NCBI RefSeq assembly: GCF_024138165.1
Contig: NZ_CP100000.1
Location: 3,596,001 to 3,660,000 of the forward strand
DNA length: 64,000 nt
Direction of reading: 5' to 3'
DNA from: Halorussus vallis
GTDB lineage: Archaea; Halobacteriota; Halobacteria; Halobacteriales; Haladaptataceae
Shown here: one piece after another, positions 43,101 to 50,087 of the stretch
Numbering within the stretch: the first letter of the stretch is position 1
Layout: each line of letters opens with the position of its first letter
Translations under genes and position numbers: made by a program
Notes under the pieces: model-generated
Databases searched by the model: none
What the model saw: the letters and a program-made list of their open reading frames with translations, nothing else
Told to the model about the DNA's origin: nothing

Positions 43101-43294
43101 GCCCGCGCGACGGCGCCGCGGAGCGCGGTCTGGCTCGCGGCGGTCGCTCGGTCGACGGCCCGCTCGACCGACCGGTCGACGTCGGCCTCCGGAGCACTCG
43201 TCAACGTGGCGCTCAACGACGCGCTCGCGACCAGGAGCAGGACGCCGACCAGCGCGAACGGGACCCGCGCTCGCTCGTCGTCGGCCAGTTTCAC
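40190..43294 (-). CDS. Large TadE/G-like membrane-anchored protein of the secretion cluster (DUF7286-like)
   Basis: 1034 residues if started at GTG 43292-43294, which overlaps the previous stop by 4 nt (GTGA); a GTG 45 nt upstream would add 15 basic residues. The start reads MKLADDERARVPFALVGVLLL, a charged leader and then one helix, much like the DERGQ-type start of TadE/TadG. The rest is an extracellular, Arg/Ala/Asp-rich helical protein without cysteines or catalytic motifs. A C-terminal segment PPGKSGVGD... lies outside. I believe such proteins are filed as DUF7286; that number is from memory. Confidence 0.72.
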   Translation of the reverse strand: MKLADDERARVPFALVGVLLLVASASLSATLTSAPEADVDRSVERAVDRATAASQTALRGAVARAGRRAARAPVTTPANTTVGRVLNDSNPFRDYLRIRIYLAARAALAASTVQVGGGSGADGGGGTGVEASASLPATPNASALRAAKRRVHVERAGRRGESGLRVRIDDVTVVAERGGRVAAHETFTPELVVATPALALHDRVERFESRLNRGPLSPGLGRRLTARLYAVAWARGYAQYGGAPIENVVANRHVELATNGAILREQRIAFGRSDPAGRRALRWTTARVAATDFVEAVHARRGTARTNRLLTAAKKFGRTPPLSETRSRLSRDPSRSLRVGVNRTAERAYAALVGGGRNSDGLDAVLRNAYGADVRLTAAVETVRSDPRPTPRPPDVGSPDNWTVAEKRVETTVRVEASAGLEPGVPSGWHRLTAETRRVVRSLALVVRWRRGNETRQTIRRWTEEYRVGVGVAGDHREVDGAPPRPIARVHEPGGALDGPNFRDVRAKAVNRLVDRRGGYDRLARRAVGATLDTRPVTVTGRRPAELRAWVVEDLRTLRERVRNVTVEVSREGLVTGRATPAAALAERLRERRESLVAAPTRYDGVADRARVAARRAYIDEVVERLEARAGRTTRLQSGVGRALSNAGISLDRVRRIADATRSVETPAPRPMAAAGPGSPTNLSVDGAPPYLTLTALGHERVAAIPEGETRYPLAARNLNVFTAPYADAADTAVGLLDGARGSRRTDLRTAALALRGANRALANRTNRTLRARRARLRAALASSLRRVRSDFARRLDRRLDVTRAEREAAVRAGFGRWNTTAARALAAANGSAADAVAEELRAGSGSGGDARAQTRIRGQVRTALERARERAGGPPESAVGRASEAARTLARQEAKRVLGDALANATERARKRWFGEVLSQVPAGLPVAPVPGYWYATANVWHVGVEGRYARFTVRAPRGSPLSPDGSVAYTREAGRVRLDVDADGEAETLGRTEPVSFDVSTVVVVVVPPGKSGVGDTDGDADERSKGWSNGR

Positions 43295-44193
43295 GCCGAC
43301 CGACCTCCGGCCACGCTTTCGGTTCCTCGTGCCCGCCACGTCCTGACGGTGACGGTCACCCGGCCGACCGCGACCGCCCGCGCGGCCGCGGTCGGCGTCG
43401 CGAATCGGGCTTCGAGTCGCCGCTCGAAGTCGTGGGCCAGCGCCCGCCGGAGGTTTCGATTCGCCCGCGCTACGTCTCCGGCCGACAGCGCGCGCTCGAC
43501 GCTCGTGTCGGTCGCTTTCGCGATGCGGCGGTAGCGAGCGGCCAGCGGTTCCGCGACGGCGGGTTCGGCCCGGAGCGCGACCGCGGTCGTGTTCGCGGGG
43601 AACGCGCCGTCGACGACTGCCCCGGCGACGACCCGCGCCACGCCGCCGTACCCGTCTCGCCGGGCCGCGGCGCGCGCCGCGGCCCGGCGGCTCGGTAGTC
43701 CACTCGGGACTCGAATCACCGCGGCCCGAACGTCGGCGTCGGCCGGCGGTTTCGCGCCGGCCGTCACCCGCCCGCGGAGCGCCGACCCCCAGTACGGTTC
43801 CCAGCGGGCGACGACCTGCGCGCGCAGGTCATCGCGGCCGGTCGCGCCTCGAATCGCCGTTCGCCGGAGCGACGCCGCCACGGTCCGCGCGACGGCGCGA
43901 CGAAATCCGCCGCTGTGGGGGAACAGCCCGCGCTGGTGACCCTCGACGGTGGCGTTCGTCACGGCCGCGGTCGCGAGGAGTCCGGCGAGGGTGTCGTGGA
44001 CGGTTCGGGGCCGGCGCTCGTCGCCGAGGGCGTAGGTGACGTTCGCCGTGCTCGTCGCGACGACCCCCGCCGTCGTCTCCGCTGTGTCCCGGGACGGTTC
44101 GCGTTCGCTCGGCGCCCCGACCAGCGTGACGACGCTCGCGGTGACGAACAGCAGGCAGAGCGCCACGTCGAGAACGGTGCTCGTCGCTCTCAC
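43291..44193 (-). CDS. TadE-like membrane-anchored protein of the secretion cluster (DUF7284-like)
   Basis: 300 residues from GTG 44191-44193, overlapping the previous stop by 4 nt. It starts MRATSTVLDVALCLLFVTAS: Arg-Ala directly before one long helix, then an extracellular domain rich in Ala/Arg/Val with no cysteines after the helix. Its stop overlaps the next start. A perfect 32-bp palindrome (43658-43689) encodes the symmetric stretch RRAAARAAARR. Likely a pseudopilin-type or periplasm-like subunit; inference from position and N-terminus. Confidence 0.72.
   Translation of the reverse strand: MRATSTVLDVALCLLFVTASVVTLVGAPSEREPSRDTAETTAGVVATSTANVTYALGDERRPRTVHDTLAGLLATAAVTNATVEGHQRGLFPHSGGFRRAVARTVAASLRRTAIRGATGRDDLRAQVVARWEPYWGSALRGRVTAGAKPPADADVRAAVIRVPSGLPSRRAAARAAARRDGYGGVARVVAGAVVDGAFPANTTAVALRAEPAVAEPLAARYRRIAKATDTSVERALSAGDVARANRNLRRALAHDFERRLEARFATPTAAARAVAVGRVTVTVRTWRARGTESVAGGRSA
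43658..43689. repeat. Perfect 32-bp palindrome inside the secretion-cluster gene
   Basis: 16-bp arms with no spacer (43658-43673 / 43674-43689), made of CGC/GCC/GCG codons. It encodes a mirror-symmetric Arg/Ala stretch. Confidence 0.85.
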
Positions 44194-44597
44194 GTCCACA
44201 CCACCACCCGGAGCCGCCCCGGGCGAATCCGGCCGGGCGCGACCCGGACGCTCACCGTTCGGGCAGCAACGTCGGGCCGCGCCGATTCGTCGGCGCGGCC
44301 CGACGCCGCGACCGATTCCGGCGGCGACGGTCCCGCGTGCCACGCCCGTCCGCCGACCGCGAGCGTGAGGTTCGTCCGGTACCCGTCGGGCGCCGCGCGG
44401 AGTCCCGACGGCAGTCGACCCGGTCGAACGACCCCTGCGCGCTCGACCGCCGAGCGAACCCGCTCGGCGGTCGGCCCGGCGACGTTCCGGTCGGGGTTCG
44501 GGAGCGCGTCTGCAACGACGCCCGCGTAGGCGCTCAGCGCGACGCCGACCGCGAAGACGGCGACCAGCGCGGCGAGGGGTTCGACCTGCCCTCGCAT
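44190..44597 (-). CDS. Pilin/TadE-like small protein of the secretion cluster (DUF7285-like)
   Basis: 135 residues from ATG 44595-44597. It begins MRGQVEPLAALVAVFAVGVA: Arg-Gly, then Gln-Val-Glu-Pro and one long hydrophobic helix, very close to class III signal/TadE starts (RGQ-x-x-E). The outside part is short and Arg/Ala-rich. If processed after Gly3 it would be a true pseudopilin. A 12-bp palindrome (44597-44622) lies just before the start, and a 16-bp one (44270-44305) within the gene, in the linker GRADESARPD. The next gene overlaps by 4 nt. Confidence 0.7.
   Translation of the reverse strand: MRGQVEPLAALVAVFAVGVALSAYAGVVADALPNPDRNVAGPTAERVRSAVERAGVVRPGRLPSGLRAAPDGYRTNLTLAVGGRAWHAGPSPPESVAASGRADESARPDVAARTVSVRVAPGRIRPGRLRVVVWT
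44270..44305. repeat. 16-bp inverted repeat inside the pilin-like gene
   Basis: Arms 44270-44285 / 44290-44305, perfect, 4-nt centre TTCG. Falls in a low-constraint polar stretch of the protein. Confidence 0.8.
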
Positions 44598-44622
44598 TCG
44601 CGCCGCCGGTCGGCGGCGCGAA
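44597..44622. repeat. 12-bp inverted repeat at the start of the pilin-like gene
   Basis: Arms 44597-44608 / 44611-44622, 2-nt centre, spanning the region just before ATG 44597 on the leftward strand. As RNA it would fold at the ribosome-binding position of this start codon, so it may lower or time translation. Confidence 0.6.
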
Positions 44623-44628
44623 CGCGAC

Positions 44629-45060
44629 TCACCCGACCAGCGCGACATCGACTCCCTCCCACGAAACCCGCCGGACGGTCAATTCGTCGCCGCGCTCCCA
44701 CGTCCGCCACTCGGCCGGCGAGGCGAACGCCCGGTCCGGGGGCGTCCCCCGGAGCACGTTCCATAGGGGAGTTCCCGGCGCGGCAGGCGTCACCGGTCCG
44801 TAGGCGAACGTCGCGTGCGAAACCGCGCCGTCGCGCCGGAGGGCGACGCGCTCGGGACCGAGTTTCACCGCGTCGGCCGCGAGGGGGACCTTCCTGGTCG
44901 CGGCGTAGTCGCTGGCGGCCACGGAGTCGACCGCGTCGGCGGCGCTCGCGGCGTCGGGCGGCGGCGCGCTGGGGAGCGAGGCGGCGAGGCCGAATGCGAC
45001 CGTGCTCGCCAGGGCCACGCCGAGCCAGACGTACCACGCGTCGACGGGTGCGTCGAACAT
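44629..45060 (-). CDS. Membrane-anchored protein of the secretion cluster (DUF7283-like)
   Basis: 143 residues. It begins MFDAPVDAWYVWLGVALAST, one helix (about 10-30), then an outer domain with a beta-rich centre (VALRRDGAVSHATFAYGPVTPAAPGTPLW). It heads the third transcription unit of the cluster and has its own copy of the shared promoter module (45061-45094). No cysteines. A minor filament or assembly component by context. Confidence 0.7.
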   Translation of the reverse strand: MFDAPVDAWYVWLGVALASTVAFGLAASLPSAPPPDAASAADAVDSVAASDYAATRKVPLAADAVKLGPERVALRRDGAVSHATFAYGPVTPAAPGTPLWNVLRGTPPDRAFASPAEWRTWERGDELTVRRVSWEGVDVALVG

Positions 45061-45094
45061 GGCCCGGGTTGGTCCCGTTCTCAGACTTAAACCT
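45061..45094 (-). promoter_or_regulatory. Promoter module C of the secretion cluster
   Basis: 34 nt directly before ATG 45060. On the leftward strand it reads AGGTTTAAGTCTGAG..., with TATA-like TTTAAG 25-30 nt upstream of the start, then ACGGGACCA. It matches the modules at 48896-48929 and 50088-50121 at identical distance. Confidence 0.65.
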
Positions 45095-46922
45095 ACGTCA
45101 CCAGTCCGGCGGCGACGAACGCGGCGAGGTAGGTCGCGGCCGCCGAGAGCACGGCCAGTCCGACCCGGTAGCCGACCAGCGCGCGGTCGAGGCCGCGCTC
45201 CAGTCCGGTCGCCAGCGCGGTGAGCACCGCCGCCAGCAGGAGGACGTACGCGCCCACCGCGACGCCGAGGGCGGCGGTCGGAAGCGGATCGCCGAACGCC
45301 GGGGTCGTCCCGGCCGAGATCGTCGATTTCGCGGCCGTGCTATCCGCGAGCGCGACCGTCGCGCCGCCGACCAGCGGCGCGAAGACGGCGGCGGTGTTCC
45401 GGAGCGTGCCGGTCACCTGGGCCAACTCCCGGCGCGCCTCGCGCTCGACGCCCCGGAGGTCGTCGACGTGGTCGGCCATCGCCACCGCCGGCCGGCCGGC
45501 GGGTCGGCCCTCGCGCCCCGCCACCGCGAGGAGTTCGGCGACGCTCCGGGCCTGGGGGTTCGGCACGTCGGCGAGCGCACCGTGCTCGCCGAGGAAGGCG
45601 TCGCGAACCCCGACGCGGAGGCGGCGCTGGACGCCCGCGGCGTCGGCCAGCACCTCGCCGGTTTCGCCCGGGACCTCCGCGGCGGCGTCGGCCACGGCCG
45701 CCTCGACGGCGCGACCCTCTCCGACCCGACGGCCGACGAGGTAGAGCGCGTCGGTCAGGTTCTCCTCGACGGCGCGGGCGTGGTCGCGAATCTCCTTCAC
45801 CGGCCGGTACCACGCCGCGAGCGGGACGCCGACCGCCGCGGCCGCGGCGGTCGGCCAGCGCGTCCAGCCCGGCAGAACGGGTATCGCGGCGACCGCCGCG
45901 GCGGTCGCCGCGCCCGCGAGGAGTCCGCCGACGACCGCGAGCCACCGGCGCTCGGGGTCCGGCGCGTCGGGGTGCGAGGCGGGAACGTCGGGCGGCGGAA
46001 ACGCGGCCGGCCGACGGACCAGGAGCCACGCGCCCGCCCAGACGAGCGCGCCCGGGAGGACCACGTCGTAGACGGCGACGAGGACGGGGACGGAGACGGG
46101 GACCCCGGCGACCCGCGCCGCGGGGAGCACCGCCACGAGCGCCAGCGGAAGCAGCACGCCGAAGGCGTACAGCGCGGTCGTCGGTCCCCGGACGGAGTCC
46201 GCGAACTCGGCCATCCGGTCGCGGGTCCCCTCCGAGATGGCCGTCGTCGCCCGGTCGAGGGTCCGACCGCGCTCGCCGGGCGGTGCGTCGGCGGCCGCCT
46301 CCACGAGCAACGCGGCCCGCCGGAGCGGCGGATTCCACTCGGTCCACGCCTCGCCGAACGCCGCGAGTCCCGACTCGGGGGTTCCGTCCGCGCGCCGGAC
46401 GTGTTCGCCGAGGCTCGCCGCCAGCGGTCCGGCCCCCGAGCGGGCGGCGAACGCCGCCGCCCGCTCGCTCGTCGGTTCGATTCGCATCCGGAGGACTGCC
46501 CGCCCGACGAGGGCGGGGGCCGACCCAAGCGCGCTCGTTCGGCGCGCGGCGGCGATCGCGAGCGGTCCTCGCCGTCTAAGCAGGGCGATGCCGAGGCCGG
46601 CCGCGAGGCCGCTCGCGGCGACCATCGGTCGGAGAGGTGCGGGCGCAAGCGCCGCCAGCGCGAGTCCGAGGAGAGCGGTCAGGACCCCGCCCGCGTTCCC
46701 CGCCCGAACCACGGTTTCGGCGTCGAGGTCCGAATCGAGGAATGCGAGCGCCCGGTCGAGGTCGGCGAGAGCGCGCCCGGAGTCGGCGGTTCCGCCGACT
46801 CCGGGCGCGCTCTCGGTATTCCCTCCGACACCGAAGGCATCCGCATCCGGCCAGGTCTTCGCCAGCGCCGCGACGACGACTTCCCAGGTCGCGGTCGGTC
46901 GACTCGCGGGAGTTCGCTTCAC
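45093..46922 (-). CDS. tadC-like: TadC/GspF-like secretion platform with two T2SSF-type halves
   Basis: 609 residues, about twice the length of a bacterial TadC. Two blocks of hydrophobic helices (about 80-115, 245-300, 310-355 and 495-605) flank two cytosolic helical domains, the pattern of tandem T2SSF domains in archaeal type IV filament systems. A long cytosolic N-terminus (1-75) is low in complexity. GTG start overlaps the ATPase stop (GTGA), so ATPase and platform are made together. A 50-bp palindrome (46766-46815) lies within the N-terminal linker. Confidence 0.88.
   Translation of the reverse strand: MKRTPASRPTATWEVVVAALAKTWPDADAFGVGGNTESAPGVGGTADSGRALADLDRALAFLDSDLDAETVVRAGNAGGVLTALLGLALAALAPAPLRPMVAASGLAAGLGIALLRRRGPLAIAAARRTSALGSAPALVGRAVLRMRIEPTSERAAAFAARSGAGPLAASLGEHVRRADGTPESGLAAFGEAWTEWNPPLRRAALLVEAAADAPPGERGRTLDRATTAISEGTRDRMAEFADSVRGPTTALYAFGVLLPLALVAVLPAARVAGVPVSVPVLVAVYDVVLPGALVWAGAWLLVRRPAAFPPPDVPASHPDAPDPERRWLAVVGGLLAGAATAAAVAAIPVLPGWTRWPTAAAAAVGVPLAAWYRPVKEIRDHARAVEENLTDALYLVGRRVGEGRAVEAAVADAAAEVPGETGEVLADAAGVQRRLRVGVRDAFLGEHGALADVPNPQARSVAELLAVAGREGRPAGRPAVAMADHVDDLRGVEREARRELAQVTGTLRNTAAVFAPLVGGATVALADSTAAKSTISAGTTPAFGDPLPTAALGVAVGAYVLLLAAVLTALATGLERGLDRALVGYRVGLAVLSAAATYLAAFVAAGLVT
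46766..46815. repeat. 50-bp palindrome inside the TadC-like gene
   Basis: Perfect 24-bp arms (46766-46789 / 46792-46815) with a 2-nt centre TT. It encodes SAPGVGGTADSGRAL in the variable N-terminal linker, next to another GVGGNTES, so the protein also carries a short internal repeat. It is the longest perfect palindrome I found in the window. Confidence 0.9.
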
Positions 46923-48895
46923 GCGCGCTCCCCTCGCACGTCCTCGCCCCGCACGTCCTCTCCTCGGGTTGCGTAGGCGGCGGTCACGTCGGCCGCGCTC
47001 GTCCGTCCCTCCTCCGCGAGCGTTCCGAGGAGCGTGGCCCGGTCGGCAAGCGCGCGGCGAACGTCGGCGTAGGTTTCACCGCTCCGCGCCAGCGAGGCGA
47101 CGAGCGCACTGTTCCCGCGGTCGATACGGCCCGTGGCTTCGAGGTCGCCGTCTCGTCGTTCGAACAGTGCTTCGAACCGGTCCGGGCCGACGACCTCCTC
47201 GACGGCCTTCACGCGACGGCGACGACCGGCAGGCGTTCGATGCGGTTCGAGCGTGACCACGAGGTCGGTCGCGGCGAACGACGATTCGGGGACGCCGAGG
47301 TCGGAGACGACGCGCTCGCGAATCGCCTCGGACCTGTCGCCGTGGATTGTGCCGAGGACGGCGCTTCCGCTCGCGCCGACTCGCATCGCCTCGTAGAGGA
47401 CCGCGGCCTCCGCGCCCCGGACCTCCCCGACGACCAGCGCGCCCTCGCCGAGACGGAGTGCGGTCCTGAGCGCCGCGACCGGCGCGAGGCCGGGTCCGGT
47501 CGCCGCGTCGTCGCCCTCGTCGCCGCCCGCGCTGGCGCTCGTCCGGAGCGGTTGGACGTCCCGGCCCCGGCGCTGGAGTACCGCGACCGGGAGTTCGGGG
47601 GTGTCTTCGATGACGACGGTCCGCGTCGCGGCGGGCAGTTCCCAGAGGAGCGCCCCCAGGAGCGTCGTCTTGCCGGCGCCCCGAGTGCCGGCGACGAGTC
47701 CGGCGACCGCGCGCTCGACCGCCACCGAGAGGAAGGCGGCCGCCTCGGCCGTGAGCGTCCCGTTCTCGACGAGCGCGGGCAGGGTCAGCGCCGCGGCGTC
47801 GTGGGCGCGGAAGGCGAACCCCGGTCCGTCGCTGACGGGCGCGGTGACGCCCGCGACCCGGACGGTTCCCGTTCCCGTTCGACCGTCTCCACTGTCCGCC
47901 GCGACGCCCGCGTCGACTTCGGCGGTCGCGTCGAGCGTGGGCGAGGCGCGCGAGAAAGCCCGCCCGCTGGCGCGCCGGAGCCGAGACGCGAGCGTCTCGG
48001 CCCCGGATTCGGTGAGCCTCACGTTAGTGCGCATCCGCTCGCCGTCGACGGAAACCCGGAGGACGTTCTGGCCGACCGGTGCGGTGGCGAACACGTCGGA
48101 AACCGTGGGGTCGGCGAAGCAGTCGGTCAGGACGCCGTAGCCGCGGGTGTGCTTGCGGAGCGCGGCGGCGAGCGTCTCGACGGGGTCGTCGGGGCCGGCG
48201 ACTCGCCGAACCGCCCGTCCCGGCGCGCGCTCTCCGCCCGCGACCGCGCCGTCGGCGAGGAGTTCGTAGGCGCGGGACAGCGTGGCGAGGTCGGCGGCGG
48301 AGAGCGCGTACTCGGCCGGTTCGAGGTGGTAGGTCCGGAGCGACATCTCGGGGTCGTCGTAGATGCGGACGGTCGCACCGGTCGAGAGGGTCCGTTCGGC
48401 GTCGAGCGTCGCGCCCCGCGGCGGACGGGCGGCCACTCGCGCCCGGGCGACTCGCGGGCCGACGAACGCCCGGAGCGCCTCGCCGTAGTCCCCGAACCGG
48501 CGCGCGCCTTCCGCGAGTCCGGTTTCGGCCGCGACGTCGGCGACGGGCCCCGCGCGCCCTCCCGCCGCGCGGCCGGCCGCGAGCGGGTCGGTCCGGGCGC
48601 AGTCGGCGAGGTAGGCGTCGTAGAACGCGGCGCGCTCGACGAACCGGCCGGCCGCGACGAGTATCGCCGCCGCGTCGTCTTCGTACGCGCGCTCGACGCC
48701 CGCGGTTCGGGTCACGACCAACTCGGCGTCGCGGTCGGCCAGCGCCTCGACGGCGGTCGCCCGGCAGTTCGGGTCGGCGGCGAGATCGCCGCCGCCCAGG
48801 CAGTCCTCCGCGTCGACGACGAGTCGGTCGCCCTCGAACGTCGGCGCGCACGCGCAGGCCCGGTCGTCGTCCCGGAACCGAGACAGTAGGTCCAT
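46919..48895 (-). CDS. tadA-like: TadA/GspE-like secretion ATPase
   Basis: 658 residues. The motor domain has Walker A GTRGAGKTT (403-411), Asp box VVIEDTPEL (428-434), Walker B GALVVGEVRG (485-494) and a His box GTIHGD with His518. The N-terminal third holds a Cys-rich patch (Cys14, Cys16, Cys32, Cys44), an unusual possible metal site. The C-terminus ends in a twice-repeated GEDVR. It should energise filament assembly or secretion through the TadC-like platform. Confidence 0.93.
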   Translation of the reverse strand: MDLLSRFRDDDRACACAPTFEGDRLVVDAEDCLGGGDLAADPNCRATAVEALADRDAELVVTRTAGVERAYEDDAAAILVAAGRFVERAAFYDAYLADCARTDPLAAGRAAGGRAGPVADVAAETGLAEGARRFGDYGEALRAFVGPRVARARVAARPPRGATLDAERTLSTGATVRIYDDPEMSLRTYHLEPAEYALSAADLATLSRAYELLADGAVAGGERAPGRAVRRVAGPDDPVETLAAALRKHTRGYGVLTDCFADPTVSDVFATAPVGQNVLRVSVDGERMRTNVRLTESGAETLASRLRRASGRAFSRASPTLDATAEVDAGVAADSGDGRTGTGTVRVAGVTAPVSDGPGFAFRAHDAAALTLPALVENGTLTAEAAAFLSVAVERAVAGLVAGTRGAGKTTLLGALLWELPAATRTVVIEDTPELPVAVLQRRGRDVQPLRTSASAGGDEGDDAATGPGLAPVAALRTALRLGEGALVVGEVRGAEAAVLYEAMRVGASGSAVLGTIHGDRSEAIRERVVSDLGVPESSFAATDLVVTLEPHRTPAGRRRRVKAVEEVVGPDRFEALFERRDGDLEATGRIDRGNSALVASLARSGETYADVRRALADRATLLGTLAEEGRTSAADVTAAYATRGEDVRGEDVRGERA

Positions 48896-48929
48896 GCCCC
48901 GCCGTGGCCCCGTCTTCGGACTTAAACCT
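48896..48929 (-). promoter_or_regulatory. Promoter module B of the secretion cluster
   Basis: 34 nt directly before ATG 48895. On the leftward strand it reads AGGTTTAAGTCCGAAGACGG then GGCCA. TATA-like TTTAAG is 25-30 nt upstream of the start. Same module as at 50088-50121 and 45061-45094, so ATPase plus platform form an independent unit. Confidence 0.65.
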
Positions 48930-49461
48930 CCGGACCGGGTCCGCGTTCGTCGCGCGCCGTCGAGACGACGACGGTCGGTCGCCCGCGATACCGCACGAGT
49001 CGGAGCGTCAGTCCGTGGGTTCCGCCGCGTCGGACCAGCGCCCGGCGGTCCCGGAGCACGCGCCCGTCCCGAACGAGTCGGAGGTCCACCCCGACGCGAC
49101 GGACACACCACTCGCCGCCCGCGAGTCGGTAGGCGAGCACGTCGGAACGCTCGGTGTCGGCCGCGCGCGTTCGGTTCTCGGGTCGCCTCGTTGTCGGAAC
49201 CCCGCCGACCGCAATCGCGGCGACCTCGGCGCGAGTCGGTGCGGAATCGGGCACCGAGAGCGCCACCGCTCGACGCGCGCTCGCGCTGCCGACGGGGACT
49301 GGGTCCTCCTCGCGGGCGAGTTCCTCGGCCGCCGACCCGACCGCCCAAAGTTCGTCCGCGGCGACCCGGTCGGCCCGGGCGGTTCGCGCGGCGTCGAGCG
49401 CGGGCGCGGTGACCGCCAACATCGCCGCCGCGAGGACGACGGCGAGTACCGCGCGCAGCAC
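48922..49461 (-). CDS. Membrane-anchored protein of the secretion cluster (DUF7311-like)
   Basis: 179 residues from GTG 49459-49461, whose G overlaps the previous TAG (TAGTG). One helix (about 4-24, AVLAVVLAAAMLAVTAPAL) precedes an outer domain with strands (WCVRRVGVDLRLVRDGRVLR, LTLRLVRYRGRPTVVV). It has a single cysteine near the centre. I recall similar proteins as DUF7311 next to TadA-like genes; the number is unverified. Confidence 0.7.
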   Translation of the reverse strand: MLRAVLAVVLAAAMLAVTAPALDAARTARADRVAADELWAVGSAAEELAREEDPVPVGSASARRAVALSVPDSAPTRAEVAAIAVGGVPTTRRPENRTRAADTERSDVLAYRLAGGEWCVRRVGVDLRLVRDGRVLRDRRALVRRGGTHGLTLRLVRYRGRPTVVVSTARDERGPGPEV

Positions 49462-50087
49462 TACTCCGTCTCCGTGATTCCCGGCGCCCGGGCCTCCGTC
49501 GCGCTGCCGGACACCCTCGTGCCGCCGATTCCGACGAGCGCCGCCAAGCGTGTGAGGACGCCGAGGTCGTTCGCGGCGTCCGCGTCGTCACTTCGCGGGT
49601 CTTCGGTGCCAAAGGTGCGTTCGGCGTCTCGAACCGGGCGACCGCCGGTATCGACGGATTCGGGAGTCGCGACGCCGGCGGGTCGCCGTCGGTCGCAGTC
49701 ACAGTCGGGCGACGGGTCCGTCGTACCGCCGTGTTCCCCGTCGCGTCCGTACGTCCCGTCGGCAGTCTCGGTCGTCGTTTCGCCCGCCGTCTCGGCCGTC
49801 GCTTCGACGGCCGTCCTGGCCGACTCGGCGGCCGCCAGCGCGGCGTCGGCCCGGCGCTCGACGGCCTCGTTGACGGCCCGGACGTTCCCGACGTAGCCCC
49901 GGAGCGCCTGGGTCGCGGTGTCGAGGTCGTCGGCACGTCGTTCGAGCGCTGCGAGGCGGTCGGCCAACTCGTCGAGGTCGTCGGCTACCGCGGCGGCACC
50001 CTGCAGGTCGGTCAGGTCGCGGTCGGCGTCGGTCAGCGCGCGTTCGACCGCGCGGAGTCGCTCGTCCAGCGTTTCGAGGTCTGTCAC
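49461..50087 (-). CDS. Coiled-coil protein heading the secretion cluster (DUF7310-like)
   Basis: 208 residues. A long N-terminal coiled coil (about 3-100, LETLDERLRAVERALTDADR...) is followed by an acidic disordered region with PSPDCDCDRRRPAG (CxC) and a C-terminal small domain that may sit at the membrane (LGVLTRLAALVGIGG). GTG start preceded by promoter module A. It is probably a cytosolic scaffold or regulator of the machine. I recall it as DUF7310, unverified. Confidence 0.7.
   Translation of the reverse strand: MTDLETLDERLRAVERALTDADRDLTDLQGAAAVADDLDELADRLAALERRADDLDTATQALRGYVGNVRAVNEAVERRADAALAAAESARTAVEATAETAGETTTETADGTYGRDGEHGGTTDPSPDCDCDRRRPAGVATPESVDTGGRPVRDAERTFGTEDPRSDDADAANDLGVLTRLAALVGIGGTRVSGSATEARAPGITETE

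Noticed and set aside
45885-45912. 28-bp palindrome in the TadC-like gene as a separate event
   Set aside because: It encodes an Ala/Val helix whose codons are nearly self-complementary; I keep it only as a minor example.
44337-48889. Very long open frames on the opposite strand across the secretion cluster
   Set aside because: They are reading-frame shadows of GC-rich genes: basic, low-complexity translations, no start signals, and the leftward genes show clear motifs and coupling.
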